This document shows, piece after piece, positions 29,740-38,782 of a stretch of DNA of 64,000 nt. The stretch is taken from NCBI GenBank assembly GCA_030538415.1, contig JAUNTY010000004.1:19440-83439 (forward strand), in the 5' to 3' direction. The DNA comes from Neisseria sp. GTDB taxonomy: Bacteria; Pseudomonadota; Gammaproteobacteria; Burkholderiales; Neisseriaceae. Within the stretch, counting starts at the first letter, position 1, and the number at the start of each line of letters is the position of its first letter. A model generated the notes under the pieces. It made no database searches. It saw nothing but the letters and a program-made list of their open reading frames with translations, and had not been told where the DNA came from. Made by a program: the position numbers and the translations under genes.

Positions 29740-31077
29740 TTGACGATTTTAGCTTTTATCGTAGCGATTTTGATACTGGTGAGCCTGCATGAGTTCGGCC
29801 ACTATATAGTCGCGCGTTGGTGCGGCGTGAAAGTCGTGCGCTTTTCGGTCGGCTTCGGCAAACCGTTTTTCAAGAAAAAACGCGGCGATACCGAATGGTG
29901 CCTCGCGCCGATTCCCTTGGGCGGCTATGTGAAAATGGTCGATACCCGCGAGGGCAATGTGGCCGAGGCCGATTTACCGTATGCGTTTGACAAACAGCAT
30001 CCGGCCAAGCGCATCGCCATCGTGGCCGCGGGGCCGCTCACCAATCTGGCTTTGGCGGCATTTTTGTATGGCTTGAGCTTTTCCTTCGGCGTGACCGAAA
30101 TCCGCCCGTTTGTCGGCACGGTCGAGCCGTCCAGCATTGCCGCCCGCGCCGGTTTCCAGCCAGGCGACCACATCCGCTCGGTCAACGGCGTGGCGGTGAA
30201 AGACTGGGGCGACGCGCAAACCGAAATGGTGTTGAATCTGGATGCGGGCAAAGTCGATGTGGCGGTCACGACGGAAAACGGCGCACAAGCGGTGCGCAGT
30301 ATTGATGTGGCCGGTACGGCGGCAGCGGCCGATGTGGCGAAGCAAAACGGCAACATCGGCTTGTGGCCGTTCAAGGTGACCAACCAGATTGGCATGGTAT
30401 TGGCAGGCAGCCCGGCCGAGCGCGCCGGTTTGCAGAAGGGTGACACGCTGCTGAGCGCCAACGGTGAAAAGCTGGAAACTTGGGCGCAGTGGGCGGCATT
30501 GTTCCGCCAAAGCCCAGGGCAGCTGATTCAGCTTGAGTATATGCGCGGCGACCAAACCCTGGGCGCTGGTTTGCGCCCCGATTCGGAAGAGCTTTCAGAC
30601 GGCACCCTGATTGGCAAAGTGGGGCTGGCTGCCGAGCGCGATCAGGCATGGAACGATAAAATCAGCCACCGCTTCACCCCGTCGGTGCCGGAAGCGTTTG
30701 CCATGGGCTGGGAAAAAATGTGGCATTATTCGGCATTGACCGTAAAATTTTTCGGCAAGCTCGTCACCGGCCAGGCTTCGATGAGCCATATTTCGGGGCC
30801 GCTGACGATTGCTGATGTGGCCGGGCGCTCCGCCGCCATCGGTTTGCAGAGCTATCTGGAATTTCTGGCGTTGGTGAGTGTGAGCCTCGGCGTGTTGAAT
30901 TTATTGCCGATTCCGGTGTTGGACGGCGGTCACTTGGTGTATTATACCGCCGAGTGGATACGCGGCAAGCCGTTGAGCGAGCGCATCCAGATGCTCGGCT
31001 TGCGCTTCGGCATCATCGCCATGCTCATGCTGATGCTGGTGGCCTTCTTTAACGATATAACCCGTTTGTTTGGATAA
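29740..31077 (+). CDS. rseP: RseP site-2 metalloprotease
   Basis: This 445-residue intramembrane zinc protease cuts transmembrane substrates, in E. coli the anti-sigma factor RseA. The zinc site HEFGH is in the first helix (residue ~19), and the third ligand is in the late [16 protein letters not shown]. Two PDZ domains lie between ([18 protein letters not shown] and [20 protein letters not shown]). The start is TTG at 29740 with AAGGA eight bases upstream. It overlaps no neighbour and lies 6 bases before bamA. Confidence 0.96.
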   Translation: MTILAFIVAILILVSLHEFGHYIVARWCGVKVVRFSVGFGKPFFKKKRGDTEWCLAPIPLGGYVKMVDTREGNVAEADLPYAFDKQHPAKRIAIVAAGPLTNLALAAFLYGLSFSFGVTEIRPFVGTVEPSSIAARAGFQPGDHIRSVNGVAVKDWGDAQTEMVLNLDAGKVDVAVTTENGAQAVRSIDVAGTAAAADVAKQNGNIGLWPFKVTNQIGMVLAGSPAERAGLQKGDTLLSANGEKLETWAQWAALFRQSPGQLIQLEYMRGDQTLGAGLRPDSEELSDGTLIGKVGLAAERDQAWNDKISHRFTPSVPEAFAMGWEKMWHYSALTVKFFGKLVTGQASMSHISGPLTIADVAGRSAAIGLQSYLEFLALVSVSLGVLNLLPIPVLDGGHLVYYTAEWIRGKPLSERIQMLGLRFGIIAMLMLMLVAFFNDITRLFG

Positions 31078-31083
31078 GATCTT

Positions 31084-33462
31084 ATGAAATTGAAACAACT
31101 GACCGCAACCCTGATGATGCTGAGCCTGTCGCCGTTGGCGCTGGCCGATTTCACCATTCAGGATATCCGTGTAGAAGGCCTGCAGCGCACCGAACCCTCC
31201 ACCGTGTTCAACTACCTGCCGGTGAAAGTGGGTGACACCTTTACCGACGCGCGCGGCGAAGAAATCATCAAAAATCTTTACGCCACCGGCTTTTTCGATG
31301 ATGTGCGCGTGGAAACAATGGGCAACCAGGTGTTGCTGACCGTGGTGGAGCGCCCCACCATCAGCACGCTCAACATCACCGGCGCCAAAATGCTGCAAAA
31401 CAATGTCATCAAGCAGAATTTCAACAGTTTCGGCCTGGCCGAATCGCAGCCGTTTAATCAGGCGACCCTCAATCAGGCCATCTCCGGTCTGAAGCAGGAA
31501 TACATCAGCCGCGGCAAGCAGTCGGTGGAAATCACACCCACCGTCACCCGTCTGGCGCGCAACCGCGTGGCCATTGATGTGAAAATTGATGAAGGCAAAA
31601 GCACCAAAATCACCGACATCAATTTTGAAGGCAACGAGCACTATTCCGACCGCAAGCTGCAAAACCAGATGTCGCTGAGCGATGGCGGCGTGTGGACCTG
31701 GCTGACCAAAAGCAACCAGTTTAACGAGCAGAAATTCAACCAAGATTTGGAGCGCGTATCCGAGTTTTACCAAAACAACGGCTATTTCGATTTCCGCATC
31801 CTGAATACCGATATCGAAACCAACGACGACAAAACCAAGCAGACCATCAACATCACCGTGCATGAAGGCGAGCGCTACCGCTGGGGCGATGTGCAAATCG
31901 CGGGCGACACCCGCGAAGTATCGAAAGAGAGCCTCTACAAGCTGCTGACCATGAAAAAAGGCAGATGGTATGACCGCCAGCGCATGGTCGACAGCCTGCA
32001 GGCGATGCAGACGGCCATGGGCAGCGCAGGCTATGCGTTCAGTGAAATCAACGTGCAGCCCGTGCCCAATCCCGACACCCGCGTGGTGGATTTTGTGTTG
32101 CTGGTCGAGCCCGGCCGCAAAGTATATGTGAATGAAATCAACATCAGCGGCAACAACAAAACCCGCGATGAAGTCATCCGCCGCGAACTGCGCCAGATGG
32201 AAGCCGCGCCTTACGACACCTCCAAGCTGCAGCGCTCGAAAGAGCGCGTGGAGTTGCTCGGCTATTTCGACAACGTGCAGTTTGACGCCAAACCCGTGGC
32301 CGGTACGCCCGACCAGGTGGATTTGGACATGTCGCTGCAGGAACGCTCCACCGGTTCGCTTGATTTGAGCGCGGGCTGGGTGCAGGATACCGGTCTGGTG
32401 ATGTCGCTGGGCGTGGCGCAAGACAACCTCTTCGGCACCGGCAAATCGGTGGCCGCGCGCGTGTCGCGCAGTAAAACCACTCAAAATGCCTCGCTGTCGT
32501 TTACCGATCCCTATTTTACCCCTGACGGCGTGAGCCTCGGTTATGATTTGTATGGCCGCGTCTACGACCCGCGCAAGGCCACTTCCAGCACGCAGCAATA
32601 CAAAACCACCACCTTGGGCGCCGGCGTGCGCATGGGCGTGCCGGTGACCGAATACGACCGCGTCAACTTCAAGCTCGGTGCCGAGCATCTGACCGTGAAC
32701 ACTTATGCCGGTGCGCCGATGCGCTACCGCGACTTTATCGAACAATACGGTGAAGGCACCGACGGTGTGGGTAAATTCAAAGGCTGGATTCTGAAGGGCG
32801 GCATCGGCTGGGGTCGCAACAAGACCGACAGCGCCCTGTGGCCGACACGCGGCTACATCACCGGCGTCAACCTCGACGGCGGCCTGCCCGGCGGCGATTT
32901 GCAATACTACAGCCTTACCCACAACCAGACCTGGTTCTTCCCGCTCTCCAAGGACTTCACCCTGATGCTGGGCGGCGAAGTCGGTTATGCCGACGGCTAC
33001 GGCAAAACCAAAGAGCTGCCGTTTTTTGAAAACTTCTACGGCGGCGGTTTGGGCTCGGTGCGCGGTTACGAGAGCGGCACGCTCGGCCCCAAAGTGTATG
33101 ACGACGACGGCGACGTCATCAGCTACGGCGGCAACAAGAAAGCCAATGCGACGGCTGAATTGTTATTCCCGATGCCGGGCGTAAAAGACGCACGCACCGT
33201 GCGCCTGAGCGCGTTTGCCGATGTAGGTAGCGTGTGGGACGGCAAAACCTATACTGCTGCCGATAGTGATAATGGTGCCAGCGTTTACGGTCGTCGCGCC
33301 CACAAATCTTCATTCAAGGAAGAGCTGCGTTATTCCACCGGTATGGCCGTGACCTGGCTGTCGCCGCTGGGGCCGATGAAGTTCAGCTATGCGTATCCGC
33401 TGAACAAGAAAAAAGGCGATGAAATCCAGCGCTTCCAATTCCAATTGGGCACCACGTTCTGA
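31084..33462 (+). CDS. bamA: Outer membrane assembly factor BamA (Omp85)
   Basis: BamA inserts beta-barrel proteins into the outer membrane. The 792-residue precursor has a 21-residue signal peptide ending PLALA. About five POTRA domains (residues 22-420) follow, and then a C-terminal 16-strand barrel ending QRFQFQLGTTF with the terminal aromatic residue. The barrel signature VRGYESGTLGP (lid-lock R-G-Y) is present. It sits between rseP and skp, the conserved order in proteobacteria. Confidence 0.98.
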   Translation: MKLKQLTATLMMLSLSPLALADFTIQDIRVEGLQRTEPSTVFNYLPVKVGDTFTDARGEEIIKNLYATGFFDDVRVETMGNQVLLTVVERPTISTLNITGAKMLQNNVIKQNFNSFGLAESQPFNQATLNQAISGLKQEYISRGKQSVEITPTVTRLARNRVAIDVKIDEGKSTKITDINFEGNEHYSDRKLQNQMSLSDGGVWTWLTKSNQFNEQKFNQDLERVSEFYQNNGYFDFRILNTDIETNDDKTKQTINITVHEGERYRWGDVQIAGDTREVSKESLYKLLTMKKGRWYDRQRMVDSLQAMQTAMGSAGYAFSEINVQPVPNPDTRVVDFVLLVEPGRKVYVNEINISGNNKTRDEVIRRELRQMEAAPYDTSKLQRSKERVELLGYFDNVQFDAKPVAGTPDQVDLDMSLQERSTGSLDLSAGWVQDTGLVMSLGVAQDNLFGTGKSVAARVSRSKTTQNASLSFTDPYFTPDGVSLGYDLYGRVYDPRKATSSTQQYKTTTLGAGVRMGVPVTEYDRVNFKLGAEHLTVNTYAGAPMRYRDFIEQYGEGTDGVGKFKGWILKGGIGWGRNKTDSALWPTRGYITGVNLDGGLPGGDLQYYSLTHNQTWFFPLSKDFTLMLGGEVGYADGYGKTKELPFFENFYGGGLGSVRGYESGTLGPKVYDDDGDVISYGGNKKANATAELLFPMPGVKDARTVRLSAFADVGSVWDGKTYTAADSDNGASVYGRRAHKSSFKEELRYSTGMAVTWLSPLGPMKFSYAYPLNKKKGDEIQRFQFQLGTTF

Positions 33463-33493
33463 TCGGGTTGCCCGACAGCAAAGAGAATTTGTT

Positions 33494-34006
33494 ATGAATG
33501 CATCTTCATGTTTCATCCGCTGGAGTGCCGCAGCCCTGCTGGGTTGCGGCCTGCTCAGCCCGGCCGTTGCCGCCGAAAGCCTGCAGAAGCTCGGCTTTAT
33601 CAATACCGAGCGCGTGTATCAGGAGTCGAAGCAGGCGCAGGGCATCCAGCAAACGCTGGAGAAGGAATTCAGCAGCCGCCAGCAGGCGCTGCAGAAGCTG
33701 CAGGCCGAAGGCGAAGCGGCTGAAAAGGCATTGGCTTCCGACCGTCTGCAGGGCGCCAAGCGGGATGAGGCGGTGAGGCATCTGGGCGAGCTGGTGCGCC
33801 AGTTCCGCCTGCAGCAGGCGCAGTTGGCGGAGGAATACAATCTGCGCCGCAATGAAGAATTTGCCGCCCTGCAGCAAAATGCCAATAATGTGATTGTCGA
33901 GCTGGCCAAAAAAGAAGGCTATGACCTGATTATTCAGGATGCCGTGTATGTGGACAGGAAATTCGATATTACCGACAGCGTCATCAAGGCGCTCAACAGC
34001 CGCTGA
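33494..34006 (+). CDS. skp: Periplasmic chaperone Skp/OmpH
   Basis: A 170-residue periplasmic chaperone. The signal peptide ends about LLSPAVAAES. The mature part is a long helical, Gln/Ala/Glu-rich coiled coil (about residues 45-130) between short beta regions (LGFINTERVYQES; YDLIIQDAVYVDRKFDITDSVI). Skp holds unfolded outer-membrane proteins for BamA, encoded just upstream. The ATG at 33494 is chosen to give a proper signal peptide. Confidence 0.93.
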   Translation: MNASSCFIRWSAAALLGCGLLSPAVAAESLQKLGFINTERVYQESKQAQGIQQTLEKEFSSRQQALQKLQAEGEAAEKALASDRLQGAKRDEAVRHLGELVRQFRLQQAQLAEEYNLRRNEEFAALQQNANNVIVELAKKEGYDLIIQDAVYVDRKFDITDSVIKALNSR

Positions 34007-34044
34007 GCGGTAACGCGCAGGATTTTCAGACGGCCTCAACCATC

Positions 34045-35097
34045 ATGAGCAGACAAATTTATACTTTATCGCAAATTGTTGCCGAGCTGGGCGGCGAGTG
34101 GCGCGGCGAAGACATCGGCATTGCCGCCGTGCAGCCGCTGGCCGACGCCAGCGCCGACCACATCAGTTTTCTGGCTAACCCGAAATACAAGTCGGATGTG
34201 GCGCAAAGTCGTGCGGGTGCCGTGATTGTCAGCCCGAAAATGGCTGATGAATTTGAAGGCCGCAACCTGATTGTCGCCGACGACCCTTATCTCTATTTCG
34301 CCAAAGTGGCGCGCCTGTTTTCGCCGGTGGCTTTGGCGGTGGCGGGCGTGCATCCGACGGCGGTGATTGAACCGACTGCCAGCGTGCCCGCCAGTTGCGA
34401 AATCGGCGCGCACGTGTATATCGGCAGCAACACCGTATTGGGCGAGGGCTGCCGCATTCTGGCGGGCGCGGTGGTCGAACACGACTGCAGGCTCGGCAAC
34501 CGGGTGGTGATTCATCCGAATGCGGTCATCTATCACGGCTGCACTTTGGGCGAGCGCGTGGAAATCCACGGCGGCAGCGTGATTGGTGCCGACGGCTTCG
34601 GCCTGGCATTTGCCGGTGATTCATGGTTCAAAATCCCGCAAACCGGCGGCGTCACCCTCGGCGATGATGTCGAAATCGGCGCCAACAGCATGATAGACCG
34701 CGGCGCAATGGCCGATACCGTGGTCGGCAAAGGCACCAAAATCGACAATCAGGTGCAAATCGGCCACAACTGCCAAATCGGCGAACACACCGTGATTGCC
34801 GCCTGCGCGGGCATTTCCGGCAGCACCAAAATCGGCTCTTATTGCATCATCGGCGGCGCGGCGATGTTTGTCGGCCACATCGAAATCGCCGACAAAACCA
34901 CCATCGGCGGCGGCACCGCCGTCACCCATTCGATTAAAGAACCCGGTCATTACGCCACTTGCTATCCGCTGCAAACCCATAAGGAATGGGCGCGCAATGC
35001 CGTACATGTGCGCCACTTGAGCGATATGGCCAAGCGCATCAAACAACTCGAGCAGCGTTTGGAAGCGCTGCAACCTATTGAAAATAACAAGGACTGA
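34045..35097 (+). CDS. lpxD: UDP-3-O-acylglucosamine N-acyltransferase
   Basis: LpxD (350 residues) adds the second acyl chain in lipid A synthesis. The N-terminal uridine-binding domain (ISFLANPKY) is followed by a left-handed beta-helix of hexapeptide repeats (about residues 105-310), such as [13 protein letters not shown]. The catalytic histidine lies in [18 protein letters not shown]-terminal coiled helix follows. It is in the canonical skp-lpxD-fabZ-lpxA order, 4 bases before fabZ. Confidence 0.97.
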   Translation: MSRQIYTLSQIVAELGGEWRGEDIGIAAVQPLADASADHISFLANPKYKSDVAQSRAGAVIVSPKMADEFEGRNLIVADDPYLYFAKVARLFSPVALAVAGVHPTAVIEPTASVPASCEIGAHVYIGSNTVLGEGCRILAGAVVEHDCRLGNRVVIHPNAVIYHGCTLGERVEIHGGSVIGADGFGLAFAGDSWFKIPQTGGVTLGDDVEIGANSMIDRGAMADTVVGKGTKIDNQVQIGHNCQIGEHTVIAACAGISGSTKIGSYCIIGGAAMFVGHIEIADKTTIGGGTAVTHSIKEPGHYATCYPLQTHKEWARNAVHVRHLSDMAKRIKQLEQRLEALQPIENNKD

Positions 35098-35101
35098 CTG
35101 C

Positions 35102-35557
35102 ATGGATATCCAACTTCCGATTGAAGCCAAAGACATTCAAAAACTGATTCCCCATCGCTATCCGTTTTTGCTGATTGACCGCATTACCGCCTTTGAAAGC
35201 ATGAAAAGCCTGACTGCGATTAAAAACGTCAGCATGAACGAGCCGCAGTTTCAGGGTCATTTCCCCGGTTTCCCGGTGATGCCCGGCGTATTGATTATCG
35301 AGGCTTTGGCGCAAACCTGCGGCACGCTGGCGATTCTCAGCGAAGGCGGCCGCAAGGAAGAAGAGATTTACTTCTTCGCCGGTATCGACAATGCCCGCTT
35401 CAAGCGCCAGGTGATTCCGGGCGACCAGCTGGTTTTCAACGTAGAGTTGATTGCCAACAAGCGCGGCATCGGCAAATTCAAGGCCGTGGCTACGGTCGAC
35501 GGCCAAGTTGCGGTAGAAGCCGAAATCATGTGTGCCAAGCGCGCCGTAGAAATGTAA
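35102..35557 (+). CDS. fabZ: 3-hydroxyacyl-ACP dehydratase FabZ
   Basis: FabZ (151 residues) dehydrates 3-hydroxyacyl-ACP in fatty-acid synthesis and competes with LpxA/LpxD for the same substrate. The catalytic His is in [13 protein letters not shown] and the Glu in [11 protein letters not shown]. The start is the ATG at 35102, with AAGGAC ten bases upstream, rather than a TTG overlapping lpxD. Confidence 0.97.
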   Translation: MDIQLPIEAKDIQKLIPHRYPFLLIDRITAFESMKSLTAIKNVSMNEPQFQGHFPGFPVMPGVLIIEALAQTCGTLAILSEGGRKEEEIYFFAGIDNARFKRQVIPGDQLVFNVELIANKRGIGKFKAVATVDGQVAVEAEIMCAKRAVEM

Positions 35558-35589
35558 TGGCTGAGGCCGTCTGAAACGCACGGCAGCGA

Positions 35590-35692
35590 TATAGCCAATT
35601 AAAATAAAGCACGCTTTCGTTGTTTCGCCTTGACGTATTCGATTACTGTTTGCGACTCACCGCCTTGATTGTTTTTATTTTGACCGACTATG
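35590..35692. repeat. Degenerate Correia-type element
   Basis: TATAGCCAATTAAAATAAAG ... TTTTTATTTTGACCGACTAT keeps the outline of a CREE, with core remnants TTTCGCCTTGACGTA and CTCACCGCCTTG, but many positions have drifted. It sits in the 194-base fabZ-lpxA gap. Confidence 0.7.
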
Positions 35693-35751
35693 CCGTGCGT
35701 TTCAGACGGCCTGAAATCTTTACGATGCATTTATCATAAAAGGAGCGTTTG

Positions 35752-36528
35752 ATGAGCCTTATCCATCCTACCGCCATCGTCGACCCCAAAGCAGAGCTCG
35801 ACAGCAGTGTGAAAGTCGGCCCCTATACCCTCATCGGCCCGAATGTGCAAATCGGCGCGGGCACCGAAATCGGCCCGCACGCCGTCATCGAAGGCCACAC
35901 CACCATCGGTGACAACAACAAGATTTTCCAGTTTGCCTCGCTCGGCGCGCAGCCGCAAGACAAGAAATACGCAGGCGAACCCACCCGCCTGATTATCGGC
36001 AACGGCAACACCATCCGCGAATTCACCACCTTCAATCTCGGCACCGTCACCGGCATCGGCGAAACCCGCATCGGCGACGACAACTGGATGATGGCCTATG
36101 TGCATCTGGCGCACGACTGTGTGGTCGGCAGCCACACCATTTTCGCCAACAATGCTTCCTTGGCCGGGCATGTGACCATCGGCGACTATGTGGTGCTCGG
36201 CGGCTACACGCTGGTGTTCCAGTTTTGCCACATCGGCGATTACGCCATGACCGCCTTCGCCGCAGGCGTACACAAAGACGTGCCGCCGTATTTCATGGCA
36301 TCGGGCTACCGCGCCGAACCGGCCGGGCTCAACAGCGAAGGCATGCGCCGCAACGGCTTCACCCCCGAGCAGATTGCCCGCGTGAAAGACGTGTATAAAA
36401 CCATCTACCGCAGCGGCATGAATTTCGACGATGCCAAGGCAGAAGTATTGGCCATGAGCGTTGATGCGCCCGAGCTGGCGGTGTTCAAAGACTTTTTCGA
36501 AGCATCCACGCGCGGGATTATCCGTTAG
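35752..36528 (+). CDS. lpxA: UDP-N-acetylglucosamine acyltransferase
   Basis: LpxA (258 residues) adds the first 3-hydroxyacyl chain to UDP-GlcNAc. The protein is a hexapeptide beta-helix from the first residue ([20 protein letters not shown]). The catalytic His is in [15 protein letters not shown]. The C-terminal helical domain is complete. AAAAGGAGCG precedes the ATG at 35752. lpxB, which often follows, is 4 kb away, behind a repeat-rich insertion. Confidence 0.97.
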   Translation: MSLIHPTAIVDPKAELDSSVKVGPYTLIGPNVQIGAGTEIGPHAVIEGHTTIGDNNKIFQFASLGAQPQDKKYAGEPTRLIIGNGNTIREFTTFNLGTVTGIGETRIGDDNWMMAYVHLAHDCVVGSHTIFANNASLAGHVTIGDYVVLGGYTLVFQFCHIGDYAMTAFAAGVHKDVPPYFMASGYRAEPAGLNSEGMRRNGFTPEQIARVKDVYKTIYRSGMNFDDAKAEVLAMSVDAPELAVFKDFFEASTRGIIR

Positions 36529-36543
36529 GCCGGTTGCTATAGC

Positions 36544-36579
36544 AAAGATGCCGTCTGAAACCTTTCAGACGGCATCTTT
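36544..36579 (+). terminator. AT-type uptake-sequence hairpin after lpxA
   Basis: AAAGATGCCGTCTGAAA and its complement ending in CATCTTT form a perfect stem 16 bases after lpxA. It uses the AT form ATGCCGTCTGAA. Confidence 0.7.
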
Positions 36580-36581
36580 AG

Positions 36582-36659
36582 TATAGCCGTTTCAATTTAG
36601 ATTGAGACAAGGCAGCAAGCCGCAGCAACGCTGTATCAAACTAAATTGAAACGGCTATA
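36582..36659. repeat. Short Correia-type element with internal deletion
   Basis: TATAGCCGTTTCAATTTAG ... CTAAATTGAAACGGCTATA measures 78 bases. It lacks the GTAC...GTACGGCAAGG centre seen in full copies. Its end abuts the stop codon of the minus-strand gene at 36660. Confidence 0.85.
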
Positions 36660-37130
36660 TCATTCAAGTGGCAGCGGTATGATGCGCCCCGGGGCAGCCG
36701 CCCCCTCGACCGGAAACTCTAACGCGCCAAAACTATAGTATGTGCTATCCAATATCTCCGCCACCGGTGGCGCAGGCAGGAACACCTCTCGCCCGTCAGG
36801 GTCTATCTCTCTCGGCGGAACATACAGGCCGTTTCCTTGATACGCCATATCGCCGGAGAAAGCGTGGTATATCTCGACATGATAAGCTGACAGCGCTCTC
36901 CCATCTGCCAATTTCAATGGAGCAGGCACAATTTTGATAAAATAGCCACCATCGGGACCACCGCGGAACACCGCATCGGATGGGACATTTTCAGGTCGTT
37001 GCGGAGATGGCACTTCGATACCTTCAGGTTGCTCTTTGGATTCTGCATAGTAGGCCAAGGCGGTCACGACAAGAACGCCGAAAACCATGGCGGAAATGAT
37101 CCACTTGGAGGATTTCACCTTATTTGCCAT
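36660..37130 (-). CDS. Membrane-anchored protein of unknown function
   Basis: This 156-residue protein has one N-terminal hydrophobic helix (WIISAMVFGVLVVTALAYY, residues 10-28) and a likely periplasmic domain rich in proline and glycine. I do not recognise the family. Repeated short motifs such as VPSPQRP and LPAPP occur. The gene lies alone between a Correia element, which starts at its stop codon, and a hairpin remnant of a mobile repeat upstream. It could be a real accessory gene; the length without stops and the good N-terminus favour coding. Confidence 0.6.
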   Translation of the reverse strand: MANKVKSSKWIISAMVFGVLVVTALAYYAESKEQPEGIEVPSPQRPENVPSDAVFRGGPDGGYFIKIVPAPLKLADGRALSAYHVEIYHAFSGDMAYQGNGLYVPPREIDPDGREVFLPAPPVAEILDSTYYSFGALEFPVEGAAAPGRIIPLPLE

Positions 37131-37149
37131 ACCGACTCCTCGAACCCAA

Positions 37150-37182
37150 GGCTTCCTGACACCGCTACGTTGTCAGGAAGCC
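37150..37182. repeat. Hairpin remnant of the 37,947 MITE family
   Basis: GGCTTCCTGACA-CCGCTACGT-TGTCAGGAAGCC joins the two ends of the element at 37947-38110 (TAGGGCTTCCTGACAATT) with the middle lost. It can also form a stable hairpin on RNA. Confidence 0.6.
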
Positions 37183-37355
37183 CTCAAGTATGTTGCAAAG
37201 ATCTCAGCCTGATCATTCAGCCCGGATTTTAGAATCATCAAAATGACAGACCAGCCAAGCTGCGTTTTAAGCCCAACACCCGCCTGCGCGGATGCGACGG
37301 GCGGGGGCATTTTGCGCAGGTCTCAGCCTGATATGGCTTGACCATCAAACCACAT

Positions 37356-37934
37356 TCAAATCTCTACTTTCGCGCCCAAGGCGGCGATAAATTGCGCGAG
37401 CCAAGCAGGATGGGCAGGCCAGGCGGGGGCGGTAACCAAGTGGCCGTCGGTGACGGCTTCGGTCACTTCGATGTCGGCATATTCGCCGCCCGCCGCGCGT
37501 ACATCGGGGGCACAGGCGGGGTAGGCGGAGCAGGTTTTGCCGCGCAACACGCCCGCTGCGGCCAATAATTGCGCACCGTGGCAGACGGCGGCAATCGGTT
37601 TTTCATCCGAATCGAAATCGCGCACGATGGCGATGACGCGCTCGTTGAGGCGCAGGTATTCGGGCGCGCGGCCGCCGGGAATCACCAGGCCGATGTAGTT
37701 GTCGGGGTTGACCTGGTTGAAATCGTAATTGAGGGTGAAATTGTGGCCGCGTTTTTCGCTATACGTCTGCTCGCCCTCGAAATCGTGCACGGCGGTGGCA
37801 ATGTAGTCGCCCGCCTGTTTGTCGGGGCAGACGGCGTGCATGGTGTAGCCCAAGCCGCTCAAAAATTGAAACGGCACCATGGTTTCGTAGTCTTCGGCAT
37901 AATCGCCGACCAGCATCAGAATCTGTTTGCTCAT
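37356..37934 (-). CDS. DJ-1/PfpI family protein
   Basis: This 192-residue protein belongs to the DJ-1/PfpI superfamily. The nucleophilic Cys sits at the elbow [20 protein letters not shown] (about residue 117), and the conserved Glu is in [13 protein letters not shown]. The insertions resemble the larger PfpI-like subgroup, often called glyoxalase III/protease I-like. True activity is unclear. AAGGAGAAACAAG precedes the start. The upstream flank is the terminus of a mobile repeat, so the promoter may lie in that element. Confidence 0.85.
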   Translation of the reverse strand: MSKQILMLVGDYAEDYETMVPFQFLSGLGYTMHAVCPDKQAGDYIATAVHDFEGEQTYSEKRGHNFTLNYDFNQVNPDNYIGLVIPGGRAPEYLRLNERVIAIVRDFDSDEKPIAAVCHGAQLLAAAGVLRGKTCSAYPACAPDVRAAGGEYADIEVTEAVTDGHLVTAPAWPAHPAWLAQFIAALGAKVEI

Positions 37935-37946
37935 CTTGTTTCTCCT

Positions 37947-38110
37947 TAGGGCTTTCTGACAATTTGTTTACGAGGGGATTTTTGTTCCTGAAAATGCAGA
38001 TGCAAGGCAAAAAACGCAGCAAGATTGGACATCTTGCGAGGCTTTTTAACGCAGCAGATGCGTTTTCAGGAACAAAAAGCACCTGTAAATCGAATTGTCA
38101 GGAAGCCCTA
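37947..38110. mobile_element. 164-base MITE-like palindromic element
   Basis: It starts TAGGGCTTTCTGACAATTTG and ends AATTGTCAGGAAGCCCTA, so the termini are inverted repeats. The pairing continues inward (TTTTTGTTCCTGAAAATGCA against TGCGTTTTCAGGAACAAAAA), so most of the element folds on itself. It has no coding capacity. The right end supplies the TAG stop codon of the NlpE-like gene, and the left end lies 12 bases from the DJ-1 start. Confidence 0.75.
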
Positions 38111-38551
38111 GTATGTTTGATTAATCGGTTTGTGCAAGATATACGCCTCGGCCAACGCACCGCTGATGCGCTTACCGTCGGCATCCAGTGCAAATAATTG
38201 GTTTTCGGCAACAAAATAACGACGCGGCTCGCTGCCTGAGAGGGTAACGGTGTTGCCCGCTTCGTTCCAACTGAACGTGCCGCGACTGTCGAACACGCTT
38301 TCGGGGTTGCCGAGATAGGTTTCGCGCAGGCGGTATTCGCCGTTGCCGTGCAGGGTCAGCGCGGTGCGGATGCCGCTGCATGAGGCGCAGGGCAGGGTGC
38401 CGACATACATCCCCGGCCAGTCGAGCGCGTTGCGGGCGTTGTGGTGGTCGGGCACGCTTGCCGTGTCGGGCGCGGCAGGCGGATTGCCCTGAATGCAGGC
38501 GGCCAAGGCGAATGCGCCAATGCCTGCGATGATGCGGCGGAAAGGTTTCAT
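38108..38551 (-). CDS. NlpE-like lipoprotein
   Basis: This 147-residue lipoprotein has a signal peptide with lipobox ALAACIQG. After a proline-rich linker comes the NlpE N-terminal domain: WPGMYVGTLPCASCSGIRT with the CxxC motif, then LTLHGNGEYRLRETYLG. NlpE in E. coli senses lipoprotein trafficking and copper. Only the N-terminal domain is present, as in most NlpE homologues. The stop codon (TAG) is made by the end of a mobile repeat, so the native C-terminus may have been altered. The start could equally be one codon upstream (38554). Confidence 0.82.
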   Translation of the reverse strand: MKPFRRIIAGIGAFALAACIQGNPPAAPDTASVPDHHNARNALDWPGMYVGTLPCASCSGIRTALTLHGNGEYRLRETYLGNPESVFDSRGTFSWNEAGNTVTLSGSEPRRYFVAENQLFALDADGKRISGALAEAYILHKPINQTY

Positions 38552-38601
38552 CATGATGAACGGCCTGTTACTTGGATGTTGATTCAAAGGCCGTCTGAAA
38601 G

Positions 38602-38757
38602 CATGGTCGGAAAACTGAGATTCTGCTACGGCGTTGGCTCGCCTAGCTCAAAGAGGGGGCTTGACTAAGCTGCTGAAGCAGCAAGTCCGCCGCCTCGTAC
38701 TCTCTGTATTGTCTGCGGCTCGCCGCCTTGTATCAGAATCTCATTTCTCCGACTATA
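38602..38757. repeat. Long-form Correia element (156 bases)
   Basis: This copy contains the extra central block AGCTCAAAGAG...GCTGAAGCAGCAAGT, which is the hallmark of the long Correia form that carries the IHF-site region. The left end is degenerate (CATGGTCGG instead of TATAGTCGG). The right end is intact (CTCATTTCTCCGACTATA). It confirms that the other elements in the window are Correia relatives. Confidence 0.92.
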
Positions 38758-38782
38758 TTTCGCTTTCAGACGGCCTAAGCGC

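Noticed and set aside
30901..32922. A 673-codon open frame on the minus strand opposite bamA, and similar long antisense frames opposite carB, rpsB, tsf, argJ, pepN and aldA
   Set aside because: They mirror the third-position GC bias of the real genes, lack ribosome sites, and translate to low-complexity His/Gly/Phe-rich sequences.
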